Both the position numbers and the translations under genes were made by a program. The notes under the pieces were generated by a model. It saw only the letters and a list, made by a program, of their open reading frames with translations, had not been told where the DNA came from and ran no database searches. DNA of 6,653 nucleotides, taken from assembly GCA_938022345.1 (NCBI GenBank), contig CALIEP010000013.1, positions 1 through 6,653 on the forward strand. The letters run 5' to 3'. Origin of the DNA: an uncultured Actinomyces sp. (GTDB taxonomy: Bacteria; Actinomycetota; Actinomycetes; Actinomycetales; Actinomycetaceae). Below, in pieces: positions 1 to 4,755 of this stretch; the stretch's first letter is position 1; every line of letters begins with the position of its first letter.

Positions 1-136
1 TGTGGCAATACGGGCATGCCCACGGGCACCCCTGGGCGAATACCGTCGCCACAAATTTTCCCGGCCAGTCCACGCTGGACATGGGGCTCAGACCCGCGAT
101 CTGCAGGTCCGAGGCCCTCAAGGTCGCAAGGCTCAT
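1..136 (-). CDS. nrdG: Anaerobic ribonucleotide reductase activating protein (radical SAM), N-terminal part
   Basis: This partial gene runs off the left edge; only the first 45 codons are visible. The ATG at 136-134 overlaps the nrdD stop codon as ATGA, which implies translational coupling. Residues C37, C41 and C44 form the CX3CX2C signature (local context CPWACPYCH) that binds the radical-SAM [4Fe-4S] cluster, and it is preceded by a WPGKF..TVFAQGC stretch typical of glycyl-radical-enzyme activases. In the family, NrdG reductively cleaves S-adenosylmethionine and abstracts a hydrogen from the C-terminal glycine of NrdD, making the enzyme active without oxygen. Position directly behind nrdD is the usual arrangement and settles which activase this is. 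The rest of the protein cannot be judged. Confidence 0.93.
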   Translation of the reverse strand, partial: MSLATLRASDLQIAGLSPMSSVDWPGKFVATVFAQGCPWACPYCH

Positions 137-2004
137 CGCTGATCCACCGGCGGGAAAGCGCTGACCAGTTCACCGTGATCCGAAGCCGCAGCCTCGGAGA
201 ACATGGTGCGCTCGTTGTACTCGCCCTTCTTACCGATATTGAACGATTTCACGGGGCGGAAGTAGCCCATGACTCGAGTCCAGACCTCGCACTCTTGCGC
301 TTCGCGATCGGGGTGAGCCTCGGCGCACTTCTCGCAGGTCCAGTGCTCGCCAGCGAGGTAGCCGTGCACAGGGCAAATCGAGAAGGTCGGGGTGATGGTG
401 ATGTAGGGGACCTTGAATGCGGTCAGCGAACGACGCACCATCTCCTTGCAGGCCACACCCGAGCTCATACGCTCACCCATGTAGAGGTGCAAAACCGTGC
501 CGCCCGTGTACTTACCCTGCAAAACTTCCTGATCTTCCAACGCTTGGAACGGATCATCGGTGTAACCAACGGGAAGCTGCGAGGAGTTCGTGTAGTAGGG
601 CTGCTCATCGGTGCCGGCCTGGAGGATGCCCGGGTAGTGGAGGCGGTCGGCCTTCGCGAAGCGGTAGGTCGTGCCTTCGGCTGGGGTTGCCTCGAGGTTG
701 TACATGTGGCCGGTCGCCTCTTGGAGTTCAACCATGCGCTCACGGATGTGATCGAGAACCGAGCAGCACATCTCAAAACAGAACTTATCGGTGATGTCGT
801 ATTGGTCTCCCGTGAAGTTTCGAACCATCTCGTTCATGCCGTTCACGCCGATGGTTGAGAAGTGGTTGTTCAGGTGTCCCAAGTAGCGCTTCGAGTAGGG
901 GAACAAGCCGCGATCCATGTGGAACTGAATGGTTTCACGCTTGGCTTCCAGGGTCTGCGAACCCAGGTCAATCAAGTGATTCAATTCCTTGACGAGGCCG
1001 TCCATATCACCCGCGAAACGGTAGCCCAGGCGCGCCATATTGATTGTAACGACACCGATGGAACCCGTCAGTTCTGCGGAACCGAAGAGGCCATTGCCGC
1101 GCTTGAGCAATTCGCGCAGGTCCAGCTGAAGGCGGCAGCACATCGAGCGGATCATGTGGGGATCCAAGTCGGAATTAATGAAGTTCTGGAAGTAGGGAAG
1201 GCCGTACTTTGCGGTCATCTCGAAAAGCGCGTCAACATTTTCGCCCTCCCAATCAAAATCGGGAGTCATGTTGTAGGTCGGGATCGGGAAAGTGAAGACA
1301 CGGCCATCTGCGTCTCCCCCCGTCATAACCTCAATGAAGGCGCGGTTAATGAGGTTCATTTCCTCTTGGAGCTCGCCATAAGTAAAGTCCACAACTTCGT
1401 CGCCAATGAGGGGGTGTTCATCAGCCAGATCATCCGGGCAGGTCCAGTCGAAGGTGAGGTTCGTGAAGGGGCACTGGCTGCCCCAACGCGAAGGAACATT
1501 GAGGTTATAGATCAGTTCCTGCATGCTCTGGACGATCTGCTCGTATGTCATATTGTCCAGGCGAACGAAGGGGGCCATGTAGGTATCAAAGGAGGAGAAG
1601 GCCTGCGCTCCCGCCCATTCGTTTTGCAAAGTTCCCAGGAAGTTCACGATTTGCCCACATGCCGAAGAGAAGTGCTTCGGGGGTGCCGAGGCGATAGCCC
1701 CGCTGACCCCGTTGAAACCTTCTTGGATCAGTCGCTTGAGCGACCACCCCGCACAGTAACCCGCGAACATATCGAGATCGTGGATGTGGATGTCACCGCT
1801 GCGGTGTGCTGCTCCCGCTTCGGGGGAGTAGACGCGCTCCAACCAGTAGTTAGCAATCATCTTGCCGGCAGAGTTCAGGATCAGGCCGCCCAGCGAGTAG
1901 CCCTGATTGGCGTTTGCATTGACGCGCCAATCGGAGTGGTCAAGGTATTCCTCGACGGTCGAGATCGCATCGATGTCATAGCGTGTTGTGGGAGATGTAG
2001 TCAC
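133..2004 (-). CDS. nrdD: Anaerobic (class III) ribonucleoside-triphosphate reductase, 623 aa
   Basis: This cytoplasmic glycyl-radical enzyme reduces ribonucleoside triphosphates to dNTPs under anaerobic conditions. The catalytic domain begins almost at once (NANQGYSLGGLILNSAGK, then SGDIHIHDLDMFAGYC around residues 69-84). Expected active-site cysteines are C84 and the C289/C290 pair (SMCCRLQLD). The C-terminal zinc site is C544-x2-H547 with C557-x2-C560, so one usual Cys position is His (CPVHGY), a variant I believe occurs in this subfamily. The glycyl-radical loop is RVMGYFRPV, giving G580 as the radical glycine, followed by FNIGKKGEY. There is no N-terminal ATP-cone, which accounts for its shorter length than the roughly 700-residue E. 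coli enzyme. Translation starts at GTG 2004-2002, supported by AAAGGA five bases upstream. It is the first gene of an nrdD-nrdG operon behind two NrdR boxes. Whether formate or a redoxin is the electron donor is not settled from sequence. Confidence 0.97.
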   Translation of the reverse strand: MTTSPTTRYDIDAISTVEEYLDHSDWRVNANANQGYSLGGLILNSAGKMIANYWLERVYSPEAGAAHRSGDIHIHDLDMFAGYCAGWSLKRLIQEGFNGVSGAIASAPPKHFSSACGQIVNFLGTLQNEWAGAQAFSSFDTYMAPFVRLDNMTYEQIVQSMQELIYNLNVPSRWGSQCPFTNLTFDWTCPDDLADEHPLIGDEVVDFTYGELQEEMNLINRAFIEVMTGGDADGRVFTFPIPTYNMTPDFDWEGENVDALFEMTAKYGLPYFQNFINSDLDPHMIRSMCCRLQLDLRELLKRGNGLFGSAELTGSIGVVTINMARLGYRFAGDMDGLVKELNHLIDLGSQTLEAKRETIQFHMDRGLFPYSKRYLGHLNNHFSTIGVNGMNEMVRNFTGDQYDITDKFCFEMCCSVLDHIRERMVELQEATGHMYNLEATPAEGTTYRFAKADRLHYPGILQAGTDEQPYYTNSSQLPVGYTDDPFQALEDQEVLQGKYTGGTVLHLYMGERMSSGVACKEMVRRSLTAFKVPYITITPTFSICPVHGYLAGEHWTCEKCAEAHPDREAQECEVWTRVMGYFRPVKSFNIGKKGEYNERTMFSEAAASDHGELVSAFPPVDQR

Positions 2005-2009
2005 GGTTT

Positions 2010-2015
2010 TCCTTT
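2010..2015 (-). promoter_or_regulatory. Ribosome binding site of nrdD
   Basis: On the minus strand the sequence reads AAAGGA followed by five bases and then GTG. This purine-rich site at normal spacing is what fixes the non-ATG start of nrdD at 2004. Confidence 0.75.
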
Positions 2016-2045
2016 CCGAGCTTCAACACTGACATCGTGGTGGGG

Positions 2046-2061
2046 GCACAATATCTAGTGC
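2046..2061 (-). promoter_or_regulatory. NrdR box, promoter-proximal copy
   Basis: Read on the minus strand this is GCACTAGATATTGTGC, a close match to the NrdR operator consensus (acaCwAtATaTwGtgt) with symmetric GCAC/GTGC ends. Its central 14 bases are identical to those of the second box 32 bp away. NrdR is a zinc-finger, ATP-cone repressor of ribonucleotide reductase genes that senses ATP/dATP; it binds paired boxes about three helical turns apart. The box lies about 42 bp upstream of the nrdD start codon. The TAGATA inside it resembles a -10 element, so repressor and RNA polymerase could compete directly, but no convincing -35 was found. Confidence 0.88.
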
Positions 2062-2077
2062 GCGAGACGAACGCGTC

Positions 2078-2093
2078 CCACAATATCTAGTGG
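2078..2093 (-). promoter_or_regulatory. NrdR box, distal copy
   Basis: Read on the minus strand this is CCACTAGATATTGTGG. It shares the 14-base core CACTAGATATTGTG with the proximal box, starts exactly 32 bp from it, and is separated from it by 16 bases. That same-face spacing is the hallmark of NrdR-controlled promoters. Together the two boxes predict repression of nrdDG when deoxynucleotide pools are high. Confidence 0.88.
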
Positions 2094-2127
2094 TTTCGGA
2101 AAAGGTGTAGCTACGACATGCGGTGTG

Positions 2128-2141
2128 TTGTCATTCGACAA
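2128..2141. promoter_or_regulatory. Candidate Crp/Fnr-family operator upstream of nrdD
   Basis: The plus strand reads TTGTC-ATTC-GACAA, a perfect 5-bp inverted repeat around a 4-bp spacer. Half-site length and spacing match the FNR layout (TTGAT-N4-ATCAA), with one changed base per half-site. It sits 34 bases upstream of the distal NrdR box and about 125 bases upstream of the nrdD start, a sensible place for an activator of an anaerobic enzyme. The regulator identity is inference; a short palindrome can also occur by chance. Confidence 0.35.
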
Positions 2142-2239
2142 AAATGCGCAAATTACGAGAGTGCGTGAACGCATTACGCGAGCGTCTGAATAGCTTGCGA
2201 ATAAGTTAGATGAAACTAGCGCGAGCGCGATTTCGACTC

Positions 2240-2260
2240 AAAAACGGCACTATTTCGCCG
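2240..2260 (-). terminator. Weak rho-independent terminator overlapping the PAP2 stop codon
   Basis: On the minus strand CGGC, an 8-base loop and GCCG are followed at once by TTTTT (plus-strand A-run 2240-2244). A G-T wobble can extend the stem to five pairs. The TAG stop codon of the PAP2 gene lies within the loop. An outer CGACT/AGTCG pair encloses the structure. The stem is short, so termination may be partial, with some readthrough toward nrdD. Confidence 0.4.
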
Positions 2261-3374
2261 AAAGTCGGTCAACCTCGTGAATAACAAAACCTGCAACAGC
2301 GATAACACCAAAAGATGAAATCCCCGCAAGAACATGAGCACGACGCGGAAGAGCATCCAAAAATTCTGCGTAGGTGATTCCGCCCGAACCCATTTGTGCC
2401 AAATCATTGGGAGTCAAGGCCCACACAGAATAAACAACTCCCAAAACCGTGATGAGCGCACTGGCCATTGCAATGACAGCCATAGCTTTCTGGACGGGCA
2501 CGCCGTGGCGAACGCGTGTCTCTAGCGGGCACAAGATCAGTGCCCAAAAACCGCAGATTGCCATTGCGACAAGAACATCGGCGGGGCGGTGCCAGCCAAA
2601 AACCATGACGGAAATACCCACCAAGGACGTCCAGATATAGCCGATCCACGCTGCGGGGCCTCGGAACCATTCGGGGGCGATCATCACCAATGCCAGCGCA
2701 AGGGACATTGCAACTGTCGTATGCCCCGAAGGAAGTGAATTCAAAATGGCTGCCGACACGTGGAAATCCGGGCGATCAATGAGCAGCTTCGCAACCTGAG
2801 TCGTCGTATTAGCCGCAACAATCATGCCCAGCGCACGACCCGCCAGCGTTGGACGACGACGCAGCCATGCGATCAAAACAATCAGACCACCAACGGCAAC
2901 CATCGCGGGAACCGAAATAATGTGCGTCACGGTACTTCCCACAGTGCCTAAGGGCTCCGCCCAACGCATGGCAGCTTCCATCGACAAGGTGTCAATCGCC
3001 TGGCCTGTGACGGTGAAGACGGCAACCCACGCGACAAGGACGCTGAAGAGCGCACACCCTCCCGCAGCAAAAAGTCGACGCACGAGGCGAGGACGGTAGC
3101 CGGGAGCCACAGTCCTTGGGGCGCTCCGAGCAGCACCCGAAGCAGCACGCGCACTACCACCACACGGGCTTGATTGGCGAATGTTTGGCCGCCGTCCAGT
3201 AGCAGAAGAGGAGGGCTCAGAAGTGACACTCCCCAAGTCCTGGGAGCCAGAGAATCGCCTTGACGAGGCCGCGAGCGCCTCCGGAACCTCTGCAGCATCC
3301 TCTGAGGGAGCGTAGGCCTCGGATTCTTCGGAATTAAAGGAAGGATCAGGATAACCGGGAATGCGGTCGCTCAT
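2250..3374 (-). CDS. PAP2-family membrane phosphatase with disordered N-terminal tail, 374 aa
   Basis: This is an integral membrane protein of the type 2 phosphatidic acid phosphatase (PAP2) superfamily, whose members hydrolyse lipid phosphates such as phosphatidate or isoprenyl diphosphates; the substrate here is unknown. Residues 1-100 are polar, first acidic and then Ser/Arg-rich, and probably disordered. About seven to eight hydrophobic segments follow, near 101-124, 151-171, 180-199, 219-237, 241-261, 267-284, 297-320 and 346-366. Motif 2 is intact (PSGH, 215-218). Motif 1 is shortened to KLLIDRP (K196, R201), and motif 3 is S255-V-x5-H262-x3-D266, lacking the usual Arg of SRX5HX3D; I recall similar forms in actinobacterial relatives. 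ATG 3374 is chosen because AAGGGGG lies six bases upstream; the in-frame TTG at 3416 has no such site. The gene stands alone on this strand, with a weak terminator before nrdD. Confidence 0.88.
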   Translation of the reverse strand: MSDRIPGYPDPSFNSEESEAYAPSEDAAEVPEALAASSRRFSGSQDLGSVTSEPSSSATGRRPNIRQSSPCGGSARAASGAARSAPRTVAPGYRPRLVRRLFAAGGCALFSVLVAWVAVFTVTGQAIDTLSMEAAMRWAEPLGTVGSTVTHIISVPAMVAVGGLIVLIAWLRRRPTLAGRALGMIVAANTTTQVAKLLIDRPDFHVSAAILNSLPSGHTTVAMSLALALVMIAPEWFRGPAAWIGYIWTSLVGISVMVFGWHRPADVLVAMAICGFWALILCPLETRVRHGVPVQKAMAVIAMASALITVLGVVYSVWALTPNDLAQMGSGGITYAEFLDALPRRAHVLAGISSFGVIAVAGFVIHEVDRLSAK

Positions 3375-3380
3375 TGCGTT

Positions 3381-3390
3381 CCCCCTTCCC
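3381..3390 (-). promoter_or_regulatory. Ribosome binding site of the PAP2 gene
   Basis: The minus strand reads GGGAAGGGGG, then six bases, then ATG at 3374. It decides in favour of this start over the upstream in-frame TTG at 3416. Confidence 0.75.
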
Positions 3391-3400
3391 TCATGCGACA

Positions 3401-3414
3401 GCCAACTAGGTGGC
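3401..3414. repeat. 14-bp near-palindrome in the PAP2 leader
   Basis: GCCA-A-CTAG-G-TGGC is an inverted repeat with a CTAG centre and a single mismatched pair. It lies 26 bases upstream of the PAP2 start codon, just outside its ribosome binding site and, if the candidate promoter is right, just inside the transcript. It could be an operator or a small RNA hairpin; chance is also possible. Confidence 0.35.
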
Positions 3415-3445
3415 AACTGTTTGTTTCGCGTTCTTCGAAGGTCTT

Positions 3446-3475
3446 ATTTTAGTCACCCATCTAGGGCATTTTCTA
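3446..3475 (-). promoter_or_regulatory. Candidate promoter of the PAP2 gene
   Basis: On the minus strand TAGAAA (3475-3470) and TAAAAT (3451-3446) are separated by 18 bases. The -10 matches TATAAT in five of six positions and the -35 matches TTGACA in four. It would start transcription about 65 bases upstream of the PAP2 ATG. Assigned by eye only. Confidence 0.35.
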
Positions 3476-3626
3476 TTGGAACACTAGGTTTTTCCTCGGT
3501 TGATTGAGGTGACATTTTGTCGCATTCTCAAGCTTCTATCTCGAGCCGCGCTCCGGTCATTCGGTTAGAGTGGAGGAGTCAACAGGCGTGAGTCACGGCG
3601 ATTCAATGCCACTACCGACTCGGATC

Positions 3627-3631
3627 AGGGG
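3627..3631 (+). promoter_or_regulatory. Ribosome binding site of the first YbjN gene
   Basis: AGGGG stands six bases before GTG 3638. No in-frame ATG, GTG or TTG occurs in the sixty or so bases before it, so this site fixes the non-ATG start. Confidence 0.7.
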
Positions 3632-3637
3632 TGCTAC

Positions 3638-4138
3638 GTGTCGATTTCTCCGGTCAACACCGACCGCATTCGCGCTGTCTTGCACGGCCACGATCTGAAT
3701 TTTGGTGAGTCTTCAGATGAAGAGCTCGCTGTTCCGACACGAAATGCAATCTATTTCTGGAACACCTCAAACCCCCACATCCTGCAATTGCGTGCACACT
3801 GGCGTGGAATTGCTAACGATGATGCGGAATTTGCGTCGCTCATGGAAGAGGTTCGGCGCTGTAATGCAACCCGCACAGGCCCGAAGGCGTACTTGGCTCC
3901 TTTCGAAGATGGCCGACGCTACGGGCTGATCGCCGAATGCAACATCGTTGCGACAAACGGTCTTTCGGAAGCCCAGCTCGATACCTTCTTCGAAACTTCA
4001 ATGTCGATGATCATGGGATTCTTCTCTGATCTTGAAGAAACCCTTCCCGAATTCGTCACGTGGAGTGATCAAGATTCGGATCAAGAGTCATCTAGCGAGG
4101 CGAACACCATCTCGCTCCACCAGGGAGATCGATCATGA
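3638..4138 (+). CDS. YbjN-domain protein, first copy, 166 aa
   Basis: This small, soluble, acidic protein with no signal peptide or membrane segment resembles the YbjN family, which has a fold like type III secretion chaperones and no established enzymatic activity. The family pattern is seen in residues 48-140: ILQLRAHWRG, an EEVRRCNATRTGPKAYL block (70-86), RYGLIAECNIVATNGLSEAQL (94-114) and a helical FFETSMSMIMGFFSDLEETLPE end (117-138). The last 25 residues are a polar Asp/Ser/Gln tail containing a short tandem repeat. The GTG start has AGGGG six bases upstream. It leads an operon, and its stop overlaps the next ATG by four bases. Its pairing with a second YbjN protein suggests a heterodimer; its function is unknown. 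Confidence 0.82.
   Translation: MSISPVNTDRIRAVLHGHDLNFGESSDEELAVPTRNAIYFWNTSNPHILQLRAHWRGIANDDAEFASLMEEVRRCNATRTGPKAYLAPFEDGRRYGLIAECNIVATNGLSEAQLDTFFETSMSMIMGFFSDLEETLPEFVTWSDQDSDQESSSEANTISLHQGDRS
4067..4090 (+). repeat. 12-nt imperfect tandem repeat in the first YbjN gene
   Basis: Two adjacent in-frame 12-base units both begin GATCAAGA and encode DQDS and DQES in the polar C-terminal tail. It looks like a small slippage duplication, of little functional weight. Confidence 0.55.
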
Positions 4139-4755
4139 GCACGCTTCCAGGCCCCTATCCCGTACCCAAGGATTCGATCACGCCGTACAAAGTGACTTTC
4201 GAACGCTTGATGCGCACTCTTTCTGAGCTGCAGTTCCAAGCTGATGTTTTGGCGGAAAACCGCGCTGCTGGTGCCGTTTTCGACGGGGTACCTTTCCTAC
4301 TCAGCATGGATTCTTCCGAACGTTTCCTGTCTATTCGCGCGGTCTGGGATACCGACTTTGATGCCGAAAAGGCCGGCCATCCACTTTTCGCCGCAGCTGA
4401 TTCATGGAACCGCGAGAAATATTTCCCAACGGTTTATTGGATGCTAGATCCCGCCGGCTCTCTTCAGGTATGTGCCGATTTCGCCGTTGACACTTCTGCC
4501 GGCCTATCGGACCAGCAGCTCACCGACCACTTGGGCGCTGGCATTTCAACCGGAATTGACGCAATCCGCTACATGCAAGAGGCCGCAACCCAGACCTTGG
4601 GTTGGGTCGCTCCGGAGGCGACTCCCTATTCTGCTTCCCCCGAAGCCTCGGCCCCCGCTGAGTCCTTCGCGCAGCCCGAGCCGGGTAGCCCTGCCTCCAC
4701 TGATGCCGAGGCCGAGGGTCGCTCCGCTCATAGTGGTGCCGCTTTCGGGCTCTGA
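4135..4755 (+). CDS. YbjN-domain protein, second copy, 206 aa
   Basis: This is a second, diverged YbjN-family protein, cytoplasmic by lack of signal or membrane segments. Residues 18-150 hold the domain: an N-terminal helix (YKVTFERLMRTLSEL), strands around FDGVPFLLSMDS and FLSIRAVW, the family block ADSWNREKYFPTVYWML (88-104), LQVCADFAVDTSAGLSDQQL (110-129) and a closing helix near DAIRYMQEA. From about residue 158 a tail rich in Pro, Ala, Ser and Glu follows, probably disordered. ATG 4135 overlaps the previous stop (ATGA) and has AGGGAG seven bases upstream. Its own stop overlaps the helicase ATG by one base (TGATG). The two YbjN proteins differ strongly, so the pair is an old duplication or separate subfamilies. 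No function is established. Confidence 0.83.
   Translation: MSTLPGPYPVPKDSITPYKVTFERLMRTLSELQFQADVLAENRAAGAVFDGVPFLLSMDSSERFLSIRAVWDTDFDAEKAGHPLFAAADSWNREKYFPTVYWMLDPAGSLQVCADFAVDTSAGLSDQQLTDHLGAGISTGIDAIRYMQEAATQTLGWVAPEATPYSASPEASAPAESFAQPEPGSPASTDAEAEGRSAHSGAAFGL
4606..4752 (+). other. Low-complexity Pro/Ala/Ser/Glu tail of the second YbjN protein
   Basis: Residues 158-206 are almost entirely A, P, S, E, G, D and T, with no predicted structured element. This adds about 49 residues beyond the YbjN domain and may act as a flexible tether. Confidence 0.6.

Larger units (their letters stand above)
2005..2249. other. Intergenic leader between the PAP2 gene and nrdD
   Basis: This 245-base gap holds the nrdD ribosome binding site, two NrdR boxes, the FNR-like palindrome and, at its upstream end, the T-run of the PAP2 terminator. 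The stretch 2142-2239 contains several short CG-rich repeats (GCG and ACGC motifs) without a strong hairpin, and no open reading frame I would defend. The nrdD promoter must lie here, but no clear -35/-10 pair can be picked by eye. Confidence 0.6.
3375..3637. other. Divergent intergenic region between the PAP2 gene and the YbjN-helicase operon
   Basis: This 263-base region separates leftward and rightward transcription, so it must hold both promoters. The leftward half has the PAP2 ribosome binding site, a palindrome and a plausible promoter. In the rightward half I find only weak -10-like words (for example TAGAGT at 3566-3571) without a matching -35. CTAGG occurs three times (3406, 3461, 3484) at irregular spacing. 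No RNA gene is recognisable. Confidence 0.5.

Noticed and set aside
16..2058. Two long plus-strand open frames (16-858 and 862-2058) antisense to nrdD
   Set aside because: They lie in exact codon register with nrdD on the other strand and exist only because nrdD almost never uses TTA, CTA or TCA codons. The single break at 856-858 corresponds to one TCA serine codon. The translations show no recognisable domain.
2108..2115. GTAGCTAC 8-bp palindrome as a -10 or operator of nrdD
   Set aside because: It is too short to be significant, and the nearest -35-like words are 14 or 22 bases away, outside the usual spacing.
3375..3416. Upstream start for the PAP2 protein, adding 14 residues
   Set aside because: The codon at 3416-3414 is TTG with no ribosome binding site, while ATG 3374 has AAGGGGG at ideal spacing; the extra codons would run through the ribosome binding site and the palindrome.
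3566..3571. TAGAGT as the -10 of the YbjN-helicase operon promoter
   Set aside because: It matches TATAAT in only four of six positions and no acceptable -35 is found 16-19 bases upstream.
3588..3698. Small leader reading frame starting at GTG 3588 and running into the first YbjN gene in another frame
   Set aside because: A GGAGG lies 11 bases upstream, but the encoded peptide (about 36 residues) shows no pattern and simply overlaps the real gene out of frame.
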